Part shown: one piece after another, positions 6,134 through 14,295 of the stretch
Numbering within the stretch: the stretch's first letter is position 1
Layout: each line of letters begins with the position of its first letter
DNA from: DATBLZ01 sp036555065
GTDB lineage: Bacteria > Pseudomonadota > Gammaproteobacteria > Steroidobacterales > Rariloculaceae
NCBI GenBank assembly: GCA_036555065.1
Contig: DATBLZ010000086.1
Span: 1-18,535 of the forward strand
Direction: 5' to 3'
DNA length: 18,535 nt
Made by a program: the position numbers and the translations under genes
The notes under the pieces: generated by a model
Told to the model about the DNA's origin: nothing
Seen by the model: the letters and a program-made list of their open reading frames with translations, nothing else
Database searches by the model: none

Positions 6134-7774
6134 ATGGATCGTCCCTTCGGCAAGCACTTCGCGACGCGCTCAGTCGTCATGGCCGAGCACGGCATGGTCG
6201 CTACGAGCCAACCGCTCGCGACCGCCGTCGGCGTCGAGATTCTGCGGGCCGGCGGCAGCGCCGTAGACGCGGCAATCGCTGCGAACGCGATGCTCGGGCT
6301 CGTCGAGCCCACGGGCTGCGGCATCGGCGGGGACCTTTTCGCGATCGTCTGGGACTCGGCGTCCGGGCGCCTCGTGGGCAGGAACGGCAGCGGTCGCTCG
6401 CCGCATGCGTTGTCGCTCGAATACCTGCGCGCTCTCGGCCTAACGACGATTCCCGTCGACGGGCCGCTTTCGGTCAGCGTGCCCGGCGCCGTCGATGCGT
6501 GGTTCGCGCTGCACGCGCAGTTCGGAACGTTGCCGATGCCCGAGCTCCTCGCTCCCGCGAGCGCGTATGCGCGCGAAGGGTTTCCGGTCACGGAGATCAT
6601 CGCCGGCTACTGGGCCGAGGATGCCGAGCGTTGCCGCGCGCACGCGGGGTTCGCCGAGGTCTTCTTGCCCGGCGGTCGCGCGCCCGCACCCGGCGAGACG
6701 TTCAAGAACCCACGTCTCGCGGATGCCTATGCGCTGCTTGCCGCGCATGGTAGGAGCGTTTTCTACGAGGGTGAGATAGCGGCCGAGATCGAGAAAGCCG
6801 TGCGCGCGGCGGGCGGCTTCGTTACGCGCGCGGACCTCGCTCTGCACGAATCCGACGTCGTTGCGCCCGTCTCGGCGAGCTATCGCGGCTACGATGTCTG
6901 GGAGCTCCCGCCAAACGGGCAAGGCATCGTCGTCTTGCAGATGCTGAACCTTCTCGAGGGTTACGACCTCGCGAGCCTGGGTTTCGGCAGCGCCGAGCAC
7001 CTGCACCTGCTCGTCGAGGCGAAGAAGCTCGCGTTCGAGGACCGGGCGCGCTACTACGCGGATCCCAAGTTCGCGAAGATTCCGGTCGCGGGGCTCGTTT
7101 CGAAGAAGTACGCAGCCGCGCGGCGTGCACTGATCCGCCGCGACCGCGCCAGCGACGCGCCCAAGCACGGCGATCCGCCCGCGCTCGCAGGCGGCGATAC
7201 GGTCTATCTTGCGACGGCCGATGCCGCAGGCAACATGGTCTCGCTGATTCAGAGCAACTACTTGGGCTTCGGCTCCGGCGTCACGGTGCCGAGCTTCGGT
7301 TTCGGCCTCCACAGCCGCGGCGGGTCGTTCGCGCTCGATCCCGCGCATGCGAATTGCTACGCGCCCGGCAAGCGGCCGTTCCACACGATCATCCCCGGCT
7401 TCCTCACGCGCGCGGGCAAGCCCGTCATGGCGTTCGGCGTCATGGGCGCCGCGATGCAGCCGCAAGGGCAAGTGCAAGTGCTCACGAATCTCATCGATTT
7501 CGGCATGAACGTGCAGGAAGCCGGCGACGCGCCGCGCGTGCGCCACGAGGGCTCGAGCGAGCCCACGGGTCTCGCGGCGCAGGGCGGCGGCTCGGTTTAT
7601 CTCGAGTCGCAGTTCGCGGAGAGCGCCGTTGCCGGCTTACGTAAGCTCGGCCACACGGTCGAGCGGGCACGCGCAGGCTTCGGCGGCTATCAAGCGATCC
7701 TCTACGACGAGCGGCAACGCGTGTATAAAGGCGCATCGGAATCGCGCAAGGACGGCTGCGCGGCGGGCTATTGA
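6134..7774 (+). CDS. Gamma-glutamyltransferase-family (YwrD-like) Ntn-hydrolase
   Basis: A 546-residue protein of the GGT family (EC 2.3.2.2-like). These are autoprocessing Ntn-hydrolases that split gamma-glutamyl bonds of glutathione and related amides. The N-terminal region shows MVATSQPLATAVGVEILRAG and GSAVDAAIAANAMLGLVEP. The predicted self-cleavage site is before Thr356 in GGDTVYLATAD, which would become the nucleophile of the small subunit. It is followed by NMVSLIQSNYLGFGSG and GKRPFHTIIPGF. The Thr-Val-Tyr form instead of the classical Thr-Thr-His-Phe places it in the YwrD-like branch, whose substrate need not be glutathione. There is no signal peptide, so a cytoplasmic location is inferred. 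ATG 6134 is preferred over an upstream TTG at 6119 and has GAGG nine bases upstream. trpS begins seven bases after the stop. Confidence 0.9.
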   Translation: MDRPFGKHFATRSVVMAEHGMVATSQPLATAVGVEILRAGGSAVDAAIAANAMLGLVEPTGCGIGGDLFAIVWDSASGRLVGRNGSGRSPHALSLEYLRALGLTTIPVDGPLSVSVPGAVDAWFALHAQFGTLPMPELLAPASAYAREGFPVTEIIAGYWAEDAERCRAHAGFAEVFLPGGRAPAPGETFKNPRLADAYALLAAHGRSVFYEGEIAAEIEKAVRAAGGFVTRADLALHESDVVAPVSASYRGYDVWELPPNGQGIVVLQMLNLLEGYDLASLGFGSAEHLHLLVEAKKLAFEDRARYYADPKFAKIPVAGLVSKKYAAARRALIRRDRASDAPKHGDPPALAGGDTVYLATADAAGNMVSLIQSNYLGFGSGVTVPSFGFGLHSRGGSFALDPAHANCYAPGKRPFHTIIPGFLTRAGKPVMAFGVMGAAMQPQGQVQVLTNLIDFGMNVQEAGDAPRVRHEGSSEPTGLAAQGGGSVYLESQFAESAVAGLRKLGHTVERARAGFGGYQAILYDERQRVYKGASESRKDGCAAGY

Positions 7775-7781
7775 GACACTG

Positions 7782-8786
7782 ATGGACACTGTGCTGACGG
7801 GAATTACGACGACGGGAACGCCGCACATCGGCAACTACGTCGGTGCGATTCGCCCTGCAATTGCGGCGAGTAGGCAGAGCGACGTGAAGTCGTTTCTATT
7901 TCTCGCCGACTATCACTCGCTCGTCAAAGGCCGCGACCCCGAGCAGATGGCGCACTCGACGCTCGAGATCGCCGCGACGTGGCTTGCTTGCGGGCTCGAT
8001 CCAAGCCGCGTGTATCTCTATCGACAGTCCGATATTCCCGAGATCCCGGAGCTTGCGTGGATCCTCACGTGCGTGACGGCCAAGGGGCTCATGAATCGCG
8101 CGCACGCGTACAAAGCTGCAGTCGCCGAGAACGAGGCGGCCGGAAGCAAAGATCCCGACAAGGGCGTCACGATGGGGCTCTTTTGCTATCCGATTCTGAT
8201 GTCGGCCGACATTCTGATGTTCAAGGCGAACAAGGTGCCGGTCGGCAAGGACCAGAAGCAGCACGTCGAGATGGCGCGCGACATCGCCCAGCGCTTCAAC
8301 CATCACTTCGGCGAGACGTTCGTGGTTCCGGAAGCCGTCATCGACGATCCGACGGCCGTGCTGCCGGGCCTCGACGGCCGCAAGATGTCGAAGAGCTATG
8401 GCAACACGATCCCGATCTTTCTGCCTGAGAAAGAGCTCCGCAAGTCGATCCTGAAGATCAAGACGAACTCACTCGAGCCGGGGGCACCGAAGGACCCCGA
8501 CGACAGCGCGCTGTTCCAGATATACGCGGCGTTCGCGACTAGGCCCGAGACGGCGGCGTTGCGCAAGCGCTACGCCGACGGCATCGGCTGGGGCGACATG
8601 AAGCAGCTGCTCTTCGAATACATCAACGACCATTTACGCGCCATGCGCGACGAGTACGAGCGGCTCATCGCCGCGCCCGACCACGTCGAAGCCGTGCTGC
8701 GTGCGGGCGCAGCGAAGGCGCGCCAGGTCAGCGCGCCGTTTCTCGGCGAGATCCGCAAGCGCGTCGGCGTGCGGGCGCTCGGTTAG
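7782..8786 (+). CDS. trpS: Tryptophanyl-tRNA synthetase
   Basis: The 334-residue class I synthetase charges tRNA-Trp with tryptophan using ATP. The HIGH-like signature is TGTPHIGNYVG (PHIGN at residues 14-18) and the second signature is KMSKS at 201-205 (LPGLDGRKMSKSYGN). Between them are the dimer and tryptophan-pocket blocks, including MGLFCYPILMSADILMFKAN and VPVGKDQKQHVEMARDIAQR. Its length equals the family norm. The sequence follows the Pseudomonas/Xanthomonas variant rather than the E. coli enzyme, in which the N-terminal motif reads SGAQPSGELTIGNY. It lies seven bases after the GGT-like gene and is probably transcribed with it. A weak ribosome binding site (GAGA) lies upstream of ATG 7782. 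Confidence 0.96.
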   Translation: MDTVLTGITTTGTPHIGNYVGAIRPAIAASRQSDVKSFLFLADYHSLVKGRDPEQMAHSTLEIAATWLACGLDPSRVYLYRQSDIPEIPELAWILTCVTAKGLMNRAHAYKAAVAENEAAGSKDPDKGVTMGLFCYPILMSADILMFKANKVPVGKDQKQHVEMARDIAQRFNHHFGETFVVPEAVIDDPTAVLPGLDGRKMSKSYGNTIPIFLPEKELRKSILKIKTNSLEPGAPKDPDDSALFQIYAAFATRPETAALRKRYADGIGWGDMKQLLFEYINDHLRAMRDEYERLIAAPDHVEAVLRAGAAKARQVSAPFLGEIRKRVGVRALG

Positions 8787-8821
8787 CCCAACGTCTGAGC
8801 GGCCGGCCGCGCCGCCGACCA

Positions 8822-8850
8822 TTGCGCCGCTCCCTCGCCGTCGCTAGCAT
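8822..8850 (+). promoter_or_regulatory. Possible promoter before the duplicated-domain secreted protein
   Basis: TTGCGC (8822-8827) and TAGCAT (8845-8850) are separated by 17 bases, with three and four matches to the consensus boxes. They lie in the 93-base gap between trpS and the secreted protein gene. The AAGGAG ribosome binding site at 8868-8873 follows at a sensible distance. This is a weak candidate in GC-rich DNA. Confidence 0.22.
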
Positions 8851-8879
8851 TTCGTTTCAACTACAAGAAGGAGCTCACA

Positions 8880-9455
8880 ATGAGGACCATGGACCGTATG
8901 CTGCGCGGCGGCGCAGTGGGCGCAATCGTGTTCGCAGCACAGGTCGCGGCACAGGAAGGGCCGGCGCCCGTGGAGGTCCGGGATCTTCTCGAGATCACGG
9001 CTAAGGTCGATTCGATCGATCTCGCGACGCGGACAGTGACCGTCAGCGACGGCGCGGGCAACGAATACGTCGTCGAGGCCGGTCCCGAGGTTCGCAATCT
9101 CGAGCAGGTCGAGGTCGGCGACGAGGTCGTGGTGTCGTACTACTCGGCGCTCGCGGCCGAGCTCAAGAAGCCCGGCGAGGGCGTTCAAGGCGTGCAAGCC
9201 GAGGCTGCAGCCGGACGCGCGCCGGTCGGCGAGCGACCCGCGGCCGCCGCGGGTAAGGCGGTAACGGCGACGATCGTCATCGAATCGGTCGATGCGGCGG
9301 AGAACACGGTGACTTTCACGGGCCCGAGAGGGCACCGAACCGTGCTCGTCGAGAGTGCTGCGGGCCAGGAGTTCATCAAGCAGCTCAAACCCGGTGACGA
9401 GGTCCAGGTTACCTACACCGAAGCGCTCGCGGTCAGCGTCGAGCCCGCCAACTGA
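8880..9455 (+). CDS. Secreted protein with two tandem beta-rich domains, function unknown
   Basis: The 191-residue protein has an N-terminal signal peptide (basic start, core GGAVGAIVFAAQVA, cleavage probably after VAAQ or Ala-Ala near residue 24). The mature part contains two copies of a roughly 55-residue unit joined by an Ala/Gly/Pro-rich linker (about 97-127). Copy 1 is residues 38-94 (VDSIDLATRTVTVSDGAGNE ... VEVGDEVVVSYYSALAAEL). Copy 2 is residues 131-186 (IESVDAAENTVTFTGPRGHR ... LKPGDEVQVTYTEALAVSV). The shared pattern, a strand, an N/R-T-V-T turn and then GDEV-V-Y, resembles small OB-like or periplasmic binding barrels, but no ligand-binding residues stand out. A strong AAGGAG ribosome binding site sits six bases before ATG 8880. 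It lies 21 bases before the Rieske fusion gene. Confidence 0.8.
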   Translation: MRTMDRMLRGGAVGAIVFAAQVAAQEGPAPVEVRDLLEITAKVDSIDLATRTVTVSDGAGNEYVVEAGPEVRNLEQVEVGDEVVVSYYSALAAELKKPGEGVQGVQAEAAAGRAPVGERPAAAAGKAVTATIVIESVDAAENTVTFTGPRGHRTVLVESAAGQEFIKQLKPGDEVQVTYTEALAVSVEPAN

Positions 9456-9476
9456 GTCGTTAGCGAAAGAGCAGCG

Positions 9477-10583
9477 ATGACCGACGCCCAATGGCATGAC
9501 GTGGGCGCAGTCGCGGAGCTTGCGAGCACGTCGCTGAGGCAGGTGCTCGTGGGCAAGACGAAGGTCGCGCTGTCGTGCGTCGACGGCACCTTCGGCGCGG
9601 TCCACAACACGTGCAACCATGCGGGCGGTCCGCTCGGGCACGGCGCGCTCGAGGGCGACTATATCGTCTGCCCTTGGCACCATTGGAAGTTCCATCGCAT
9701 CACCGGGGAAGGAGAGCCCGGCTACGAGGCGGATCGCGTGCCGCGTTTCGATCTCAAGCTCGAAGCCGGCCGCGTGCTCGTGCGCGAGGAAGCGGCCACA
9801 CGGCGCAACCGGCTGCCCCACGCGCCGCATCCGCTCGATCGCGATCCGACCGAGCGAGCACCCGGGCCGTTGCGTGTCGTTGGAATCTCAACGACGGTCA
9901 TGGACAACCAGCACCCGCGTTATTCGACGTCCGAGGCGCTGCTCGAAAGCGCGCTCGAGCATGCACGTAAGCAGCATTCGCTGGAAGCGCGGGTGATAAA
10001 GCTGCGCGAGCTCTCGTTCCGTGCTTGTGAAGGGTACTACTCGAAGAGCGCGCACGCGTGCACGTGGCCGTGCAGCATCTCGCAAATGGACCCCAAGGAC
10101 GGCATGAATGAGGTCTACGAGAACCTCGTCTTTTGGGCCGACGTCGTGCTCGTCGCGACGCCGATCCGCTGGGGCGCGGCGAGCTCGCTGTTCTTCAAGA
10201 TGGCCGAGCGGCTCAACACGGTTCAAAACCAGATTACGCTCCGCAAACGCGTCATGCTCAAGGACAAGGTCGCAGGCTTCGTGATCACAGGTGGCCAGGA
10301 CAACGTTCAGGCCGTTGCCGGGCACATGCTGCAATTCTTCGGGGAGCTCGGCCTGCAGTTTCCGCAGTTCCCGTTCATTGCCCACAGTCGCGGGTGGACG
10401 GCGGAGGACATGGAGCGCAACGTCGAGGTCGTCAAAGCCAGCGCCGAGCTCCACGACGGCGCGCGGGCGCTGCTCGATCGCTGCCTCGACTTGGCCGCGC
10501 GCCTGCAAAAGAGTGCCGCGCCGAAGTTCGAGCACGGTGGCCGCAAGGCGTCCGGCCTCGGGCGCAAGTATGGCGTCGCCTAG
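9477..10583 (+). CDS. Fusion protein: Rieske [2Fe-2S] domain plus flavodoxin-like NAD(P)H:FMN reductase domain
   Basis: A 368-residue two-domain protein. The N-terminal part (about 5-105) is a Rieske ferredoxin domain: the cluster motif C-x-H-x16-C-x2-H is complete with Cys46, His48, Cys65 and His68 (NTCNHAGGPLGHG ... VCPWHHW). A short Pro/Arg-rich linker (106-131) leads to a flavodoxin/FMN-reductase-like Rossmann domain from LRVVGIST (132 onward), with ADVVLVATPIRWGAASSLFFKMAERL as the flavin-binding/dimer region and GFVITGGQDNVQAV near the third loop. Three cysteines at 184, 195 and 199 (CEGYY ... HACTWPC) could bind a second metal or cluster, as in iron-sulfur flavoproteins, but the spacing is not canonical. 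It probably moves electrons between a flavin and the Rieske cluster in the cytoplasm. Partners and substrate are unknown. It overlaps the DUF938 gene by 14 bases. Confidence 0.85.
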   Translation: MTDAQWHDVGAVAELASTSLRQVLVGKTKVALSCVDGTFGAVHNTCNHAGGPLGHGALEGDYIVCPWHHWKFHRITGEGEPGYEADRVPRFDLKLEAGRVLVREEAATRRNRLPHAPHPLDRDPTERAPGPLRVVGISTTVMDNQHPRYSTSEALLESALEHARKQHSLEARVIKLRELSFRACEGYYSKSAHACTWPCSISQMDPKDGMNEVYENLVFWADVVLVATPIRWGAASSLFFKMAERLNTVQNQITLRKRVMLKDKVAGFVITGGQDNVQAVAGHMLQFFGELGLQFPQFPFIAHSRGWTAEDMERNVEVVKASAELHDGARALLDRCLDLAARLQKSAAPKFEHGGRKASGLGRKYGVA

Positions 10584-11169
10584 GGATCACCCTTCGGGCG
10601 AGCGCAACAAGCAGCCGATCCTCGACGTGCTGGTGCGCGTGCTGCCGCCGGACGGCACGGTGCTCGAGATTGCGAGCGGCACGGGCCAGCACTGCGTGCA
10701 CTTCGCGCGCGCGTTGCCGAAGCTGGTTTGGCAGCCGACCGAGACCGACGCCGAATGCCGGGAAGCCATCCGTGCGCGTCTACGCGCCACGCAGCTCGCG
10801 AACGTTCGTGAGCCGCTCGCGCTCGACGTGTGCGACGATTCATGGCCCCTCGTTGCCGCGGACGCCATCGTCTGTATCAACATGATTCACGTCGCGCCAT
10901 GGTCCGCGACCGTGGGTCTGGTCAAGCACGCAGGCCAGTTACTCGTAGCCGGGAAGCCATTGATTCTGTATGGACCCTACAAGCGCGGCGGCCGGCACAC
11001 GGCTCCCAGCAATGAGGTCTTCGACGCGAGCCTGCGCGCGCGTGATCCGACTTGGGGCATTCGCGATCTCGACGACATGACGACGCTCGCGAAACGTCAC
11101 GGGTTTGGGCAGCCCGACGCTATCGCGATGCCGGCGAACAATCTGACCGTGGTGTTTCGGCGCGACTGA
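10570..11169 (+). CDS. DUF938-family SAM-dependent methyltransferase
   Basis: The 199-residue protein matches the DUF938 family along its full length. It has the opening ERNKQPILDVL, a SAM-binding motif VLEIASGTGQH (31-41), WQPTETD, the signature INMIHVAPW (104-111), LYGPYKRGGRHTAPSN, FDASLRARDPTWGIRDL and the ending MPANNLTVVFRRD. These are class I methyltransferase-like proteins; the substrate of the family is not established as far as I know. ATG 10570 overlaps the last 14 bases of the Rieske-flavodoxin gene, so translation is probably coupled, and the usual family length supports this start. The stop is only six bases from the stop of the convergent RND pump gene, leaving no separate terminator space. 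Confidence 0.9.
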   Translation: MASPRDHPSGERNKQPILDVLVRVLPPDGTVLEIASGTGQHCVHFARALPKLVWQPTETDAECREAIRARLRATQLANVREPLALDVCDDSWPLVAADAIVCINMIHVAPWSATVGLVKHAGQLLVAGKPLILYGPYKRGGRHTAPSNEVFDASLRARDPTWGIRDLDDMTTLAKRHGFGQPDAIAMPANNLTVVFRRD

Positions 11170-11175
11170 CGGCGC

Positions 11176-14100
11176 TTAAGGACTGTGAGTCACGCTCGCG
11201 GCCCCGGTCGCCACGGGCGCGTTCGGCTCGTGCGTGCTGCTTTGGCCGCGTTTGAATATGCGCCCGAGCCACTGCTGAAAATCGTCGACGACGCTGAACG
11301 TGGCCGGGACGATGAAAAGGCTCATCACGGTTGAAACGGCAAGGCCGCCGATGACGGCGATGCCCATCGGGGAGCGGAAGCTCGGATCACCGGCCCAACC
11401 CATCGCGACCGGTGTCATGCCGGCCGTCATCGCGATCGACGTCATGACGATCGGCCGCGCGCGCTTCGAGCACGAATCGATGAGCGCATCGAAGCGCGAC
11501 ATACCGTGATCGCGCTGCGCCATGATCGCGTACTCGACGATCAGGATAGAGTTCTTCGAGACAATTCCCATGAGCATCAACAAGCCGATCAGCGAGTTGA
11601 TTGCGAGCCCGTTACCGGTGAGCCAGAGCGCGACGGCGGCGCCCGCAGCCGACGGCGGGAGCGCGGTCAAGATCGTTACGGGCTGGATGAACTTGTGGAA
11701 CAGCATGACGAGCACGGCGTAGATCGAGAGCACCCCGATCGCCATCGCAAGCGCGAATTGGCTGAAGATCTCGACGATCCAGCGCGCGTCACCCGTGCGC
11801 AAGTGGCGCACGCCTTCGGGAAGGTTCTGCATCGACGGCATGTTCTCGACCGCCTCGAGCGTGTCGCCGAGCGCTAAGCTGTTCAATGCCGCATTGATCG
11901 TGATGTTGCGGCTGCGGTCGACGCGCGTGATCTGCGCGGGTCCCGCGCCGAGCGAGACGTCCGCGACGTTCATGAGCGGTACGGGGCCGTTGCTCCCCGG
12001 CACAGGCAAAAGCTTGAGCCGCTCGAGATCGCCGCGCGAGGCATCGTTGAACCGCACGCGGATCGGAATCTGCCGGTTGTCGAGATTGAACTTGGCGAGG
12101 CCCGTCGTGACGTCGCCGCTCGTCGCGATGCGCGTGACGAGCCCGAGCGTCTCGGTCGTCACGCCGAGCTCCGCGGCACGCTCGGGCAACGGTCGGATCA
12201 CGATCTCGGGCTTCATGAGCGCCGCGCTGCTCGTGACCGTGCCGATTCCGGGGAACGCTCGGAGCTCGCGCTCGACGGCAGCCGCAGCGAGCGTGAGTCT
12301 TTGATGCTCGTCGCCCGCGAGCGTGACTTGGAGCCGATCGCCGCCCGAGCCCTCGAACTGGAGTCGAACACCCGGGACGTCGCGTAGCGCTTCCGTCGCT
12401 TTGCGCTCGAAGATCTGCTGCGCGCCGCGCGTGCCGTCGGGATTGTTGATGTGAATCGTGAGGCTCGCGCGGCGCACCGATCCTGCTGCCCCGCCGCCGC
12501 CGCCACGGAAGTTGGCCGCGCCCTGCGTGCCGATCGCCGTGTAGACGCTGCGCACTTCGGGCATCGCCGCGAGGCGCTTGCGCACGGTTTCTGCGGCCGC
12601 GAGCGTATCGTCGATCGAGGCGCCCGGCGCGAGCTCGACCGTAAGCCGCGTGAAGCCGTTGTCACCGGCCGGCGAGAACGCCGTCGACAAGAGTGGAAAG
12701 ACTGCGAGCATCGAAACTAGGATCATGGTCGCCGCGCCGAGCGTCTTCCAGCGATTGGCTAGGCACCAACGCACGCGCTCGAGGTACCAATTCATGATCC
12801 GCCGTTTCCCCGGCGGCCGCTCGTGCGGCTTGAGCATATAGGCGGCCATCATCGGCGTGAGCGTCCGCGCAACGAGCAGCGAGAACAGCACGGCGACGGT
12901 CACCGTGAATCCGAACGGCGCGAAAAATTCGCCCGCGATGCCACTCATGAACGCCACGGGAATGAAGACGGCGCAGATCGTGAGGCTCGTCGCGATCACG
13001 GCGAGACCGATTTCGATCGCAGCCTCCATCGCGGCCTCGCGCGGCTTCTTGCCTTGGCGCAGATGGCGAACGATGTTCTCGACCTCGACGATCGCGTCGT
13101 CGACGAGAATGCCGACGACGAGCGTCAGCGCGAGCAGCGTGAGGATATTGAGCGTATAGCCCAAGATATAGATGGCCCAGAACGTCGGGATGATCGACAA
13201 CGGCAACGCAATCGCGGACACGAGCGTCGCGCGCCAGTCGCGGAGGAAAAGCCAAACGACGAAGACGGCCAAGAGCGCGCCTTCGATGAGCATCTCCATC
13301 GACGCGTCGAATGACTCTTGAATGTAGCCGACCGTCGAGCTCGCTTCGGCGAAGCGGATGTTGGGGTACTCGCGCGCGAGCTCGTCGACCGTGGCGCGAG
13401 CCTCTTTCGCGACGTCGAGAGCGCTCGCGCCCCACGCGCGCACGATCTCGAAGCCGACGACGGGGTTGCCGTCGAGAAGCGCGAGCGCGCGCTGCTCGGC
13501 GGCTTGGTCGCGGACGTCGGCGATCGTCTCGAGGCGCACGCTGCGGCCGTCCGACAACGCGATCGGCAGAGCCGCGAGATCGTAGATGGAGCTTATCGTG
13601 CCGGTCGTCCGGACTGTCTGCTCGAGGCCGCCGACGCGCGCTTCGCCGCCCGGGTACTCGGCCTGAATGCGGCGCAGCTGCCTTGATACGTCGCTCGCGG
13701 TCGCGCCGAGCGAGGCCATGCGGTCGGGATCGAGATCGACGCGAATCTCGCGGTCGACGCCGCCGACGCGCGTGACGCGGCCCATGCCGGGAACGGAAGA
13801 CAATGCGCGCGTGACGATGAGGTCGACGAACCACGATAGCTCGGTGTCGCTCATGCTGTCCGACGCGACGCTCCACGTTACGACGGCTCCGCCGGCCGTC
13901 GTGACACGCGAGACGATCGGCTCATTTGCGTCTTGCGGCAAGTCCTGGCGGATCCGGGTCAGCGCGTCGCGAACGTCGTCGAGCGCGGCGCTCAAATCCG
14001 TGCCGAAACGGAATTCGATGTTAGTCGTCGAGGTGCCTTCGTCGACGGTCGAGGTCATCTGCTCGATGCCGGCGATCGTCGCTACCGAGTCCTCGACTTT

Positions 14101-14295
14101 GCGCGTGATCTCCGATTCCATTTGCGTCGGCGCGACTCCGGGGTACGTCACCGTCACGACTACGGACGGGAATTCGATATCGGGACGATCGAGCACGCCG
14201 AGCCGCGGGAAGCTCAAGAGCCCCGCAAGCGTGAGCCCAATGAAGAGCATGACGACCGGAACGGGATTCCGGATCGACCAGGTGACGAAATTCAT
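11176..14295 (-). CDS. RND-family efflux pump, inner-membrane transporter (HAE1 type)
   Basis: A 1039-residue pump of the usual RND length, with an N-terminal TM1 (residues 10-30, VPVVMLFIGLTLAGLLSFPR), a first large periplasmic loop, the central TM2-TM7 bundle (about 335-490), a second loop, and a second TM bundle. The proton-relay aspartates are present at 399-400 in GILVDDAIVEVENI, and the partner lysine is in SKNSILIVEYA in the late TM segment. The N-terminal motif LDRPDIEFPSVVV and porter text YPGVAPTQMESEI are typical of hydrophobe/amphiphile pumps rather than CzcA metal pumps. The second porter region has a run of five glycines (NFRGGGGGAAGSV, about 595-607). It exports drugs or other amphiphiles using the proton gradient. 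Its start overlaps the adaptor stop by four bases. Confidence 0.95.
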   Translation of the reverse strand: MNFVTWSIRNPVPVVMLFIGLTLAGLLSFPRLGVLDRPDIEFPSVVVTVTYPGVAPTQMESEITRKVEDSVATIAGIEQMTSTVDEGTSTTNIEFRFGTDLSAALDDVRDALTRIRQDLPQDANEPIVSRVTTAGGAVVTWSVASDSMSDTELSWFVDLIVTRALSSVPGMGRVTRVGGVDREIRVDLDPDRMASLGATASDVSRQLRRIQAEYPGGEARVGGLEQTVRTTGTISSIYDLAALPIALSDGRSVRLETIADVRDQAAEQRALALLDGNPVVGFEIVRAWGASALDVAKEARATVDELAREYPNIRFAEASSTVGYIQESFDASMEMLIEGALLAVFVVWLFLRDWRATLVSAIALPLSIIPTFWAIYILGYTLNILTLLALTLVVGILVDDAIVEVENIVRHLRQGKKPREAAMEAAIEIGLAVIATSLTICAVFIPVAFMSGIAGEFFAPFGFTVTVAVLFSLLVARTLTPMMAAYMLKPHERPPGKRRIMNWYLERVRWCLANRWKTLGAATMILVSMLAVFPLLSTAFSPAGDNGFTRLTVELAPGASIDDTLAAAETVRKRLAAMPEVRSVYTAIGTQGAANFRGGGGGAAGSVRRASLTIHINNPDGTRGAQQIFERKATEALRDVPGVRLQFEGSGGDRLQVTLAGDEHQRLTLAAAAVERELRAFPGIGTVTSSAALMKPEIVIRPLPERAAELGVTTETLGLVTRIATSGDVTTGLAKFNLDNRQIPIRVRFNDASRGDLERLKLLPVPGSNGPVPLMNVADVSLGAGPAQITRVDRSRNITINAALNSLALGDTLEAVENMPSMQNLPEGVRHLRTGDARWIVEIFSQFALAMAIGVLSIYAVLVMLFHKFIQPVTILTALPPSAAGAAVALWLTGNGLAINSLIGLLMLMGIVSKNSILIVEYAIMAQRDHGMSRFDALIDSCSKRARPIVMTSIAMTAGMTPVAMGWAGDPSFRSPMGIAVIGGLAVSTVMSLFIVPATFSVVDDFQQWLGRIFKRGQSSTHEPNAPVATGAASVTHSP

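Noticed and set aside
6440..7546. A 368-codon minus-strand frame opposite the GGT-like gene
   Set aside because: Antisense shadow with Arg/Glu/Ala-rich composition and no recognisable motif; the plus-strand gene is certain.
8799..8810. Perfect palindrome GCGGCCGGCCGC after trpS as a terminator
   Set aside because: It has no loop and no T-run. Such self-complementary GC words are expected by chance in this composition.
9477..10583. Reading the Rieske protein as a ring-hydroxylating dioxygenase subunit
   Set aside because: There is no mononuclear-iron catalytic domain. The second domain is flavodoxin-like.
12662..13876. A 404-codon minus-strand frame inside the RND pump gene
   Set aside because: It is out of frame with the pump, extremely Arg-rich, and explained by codon bias.
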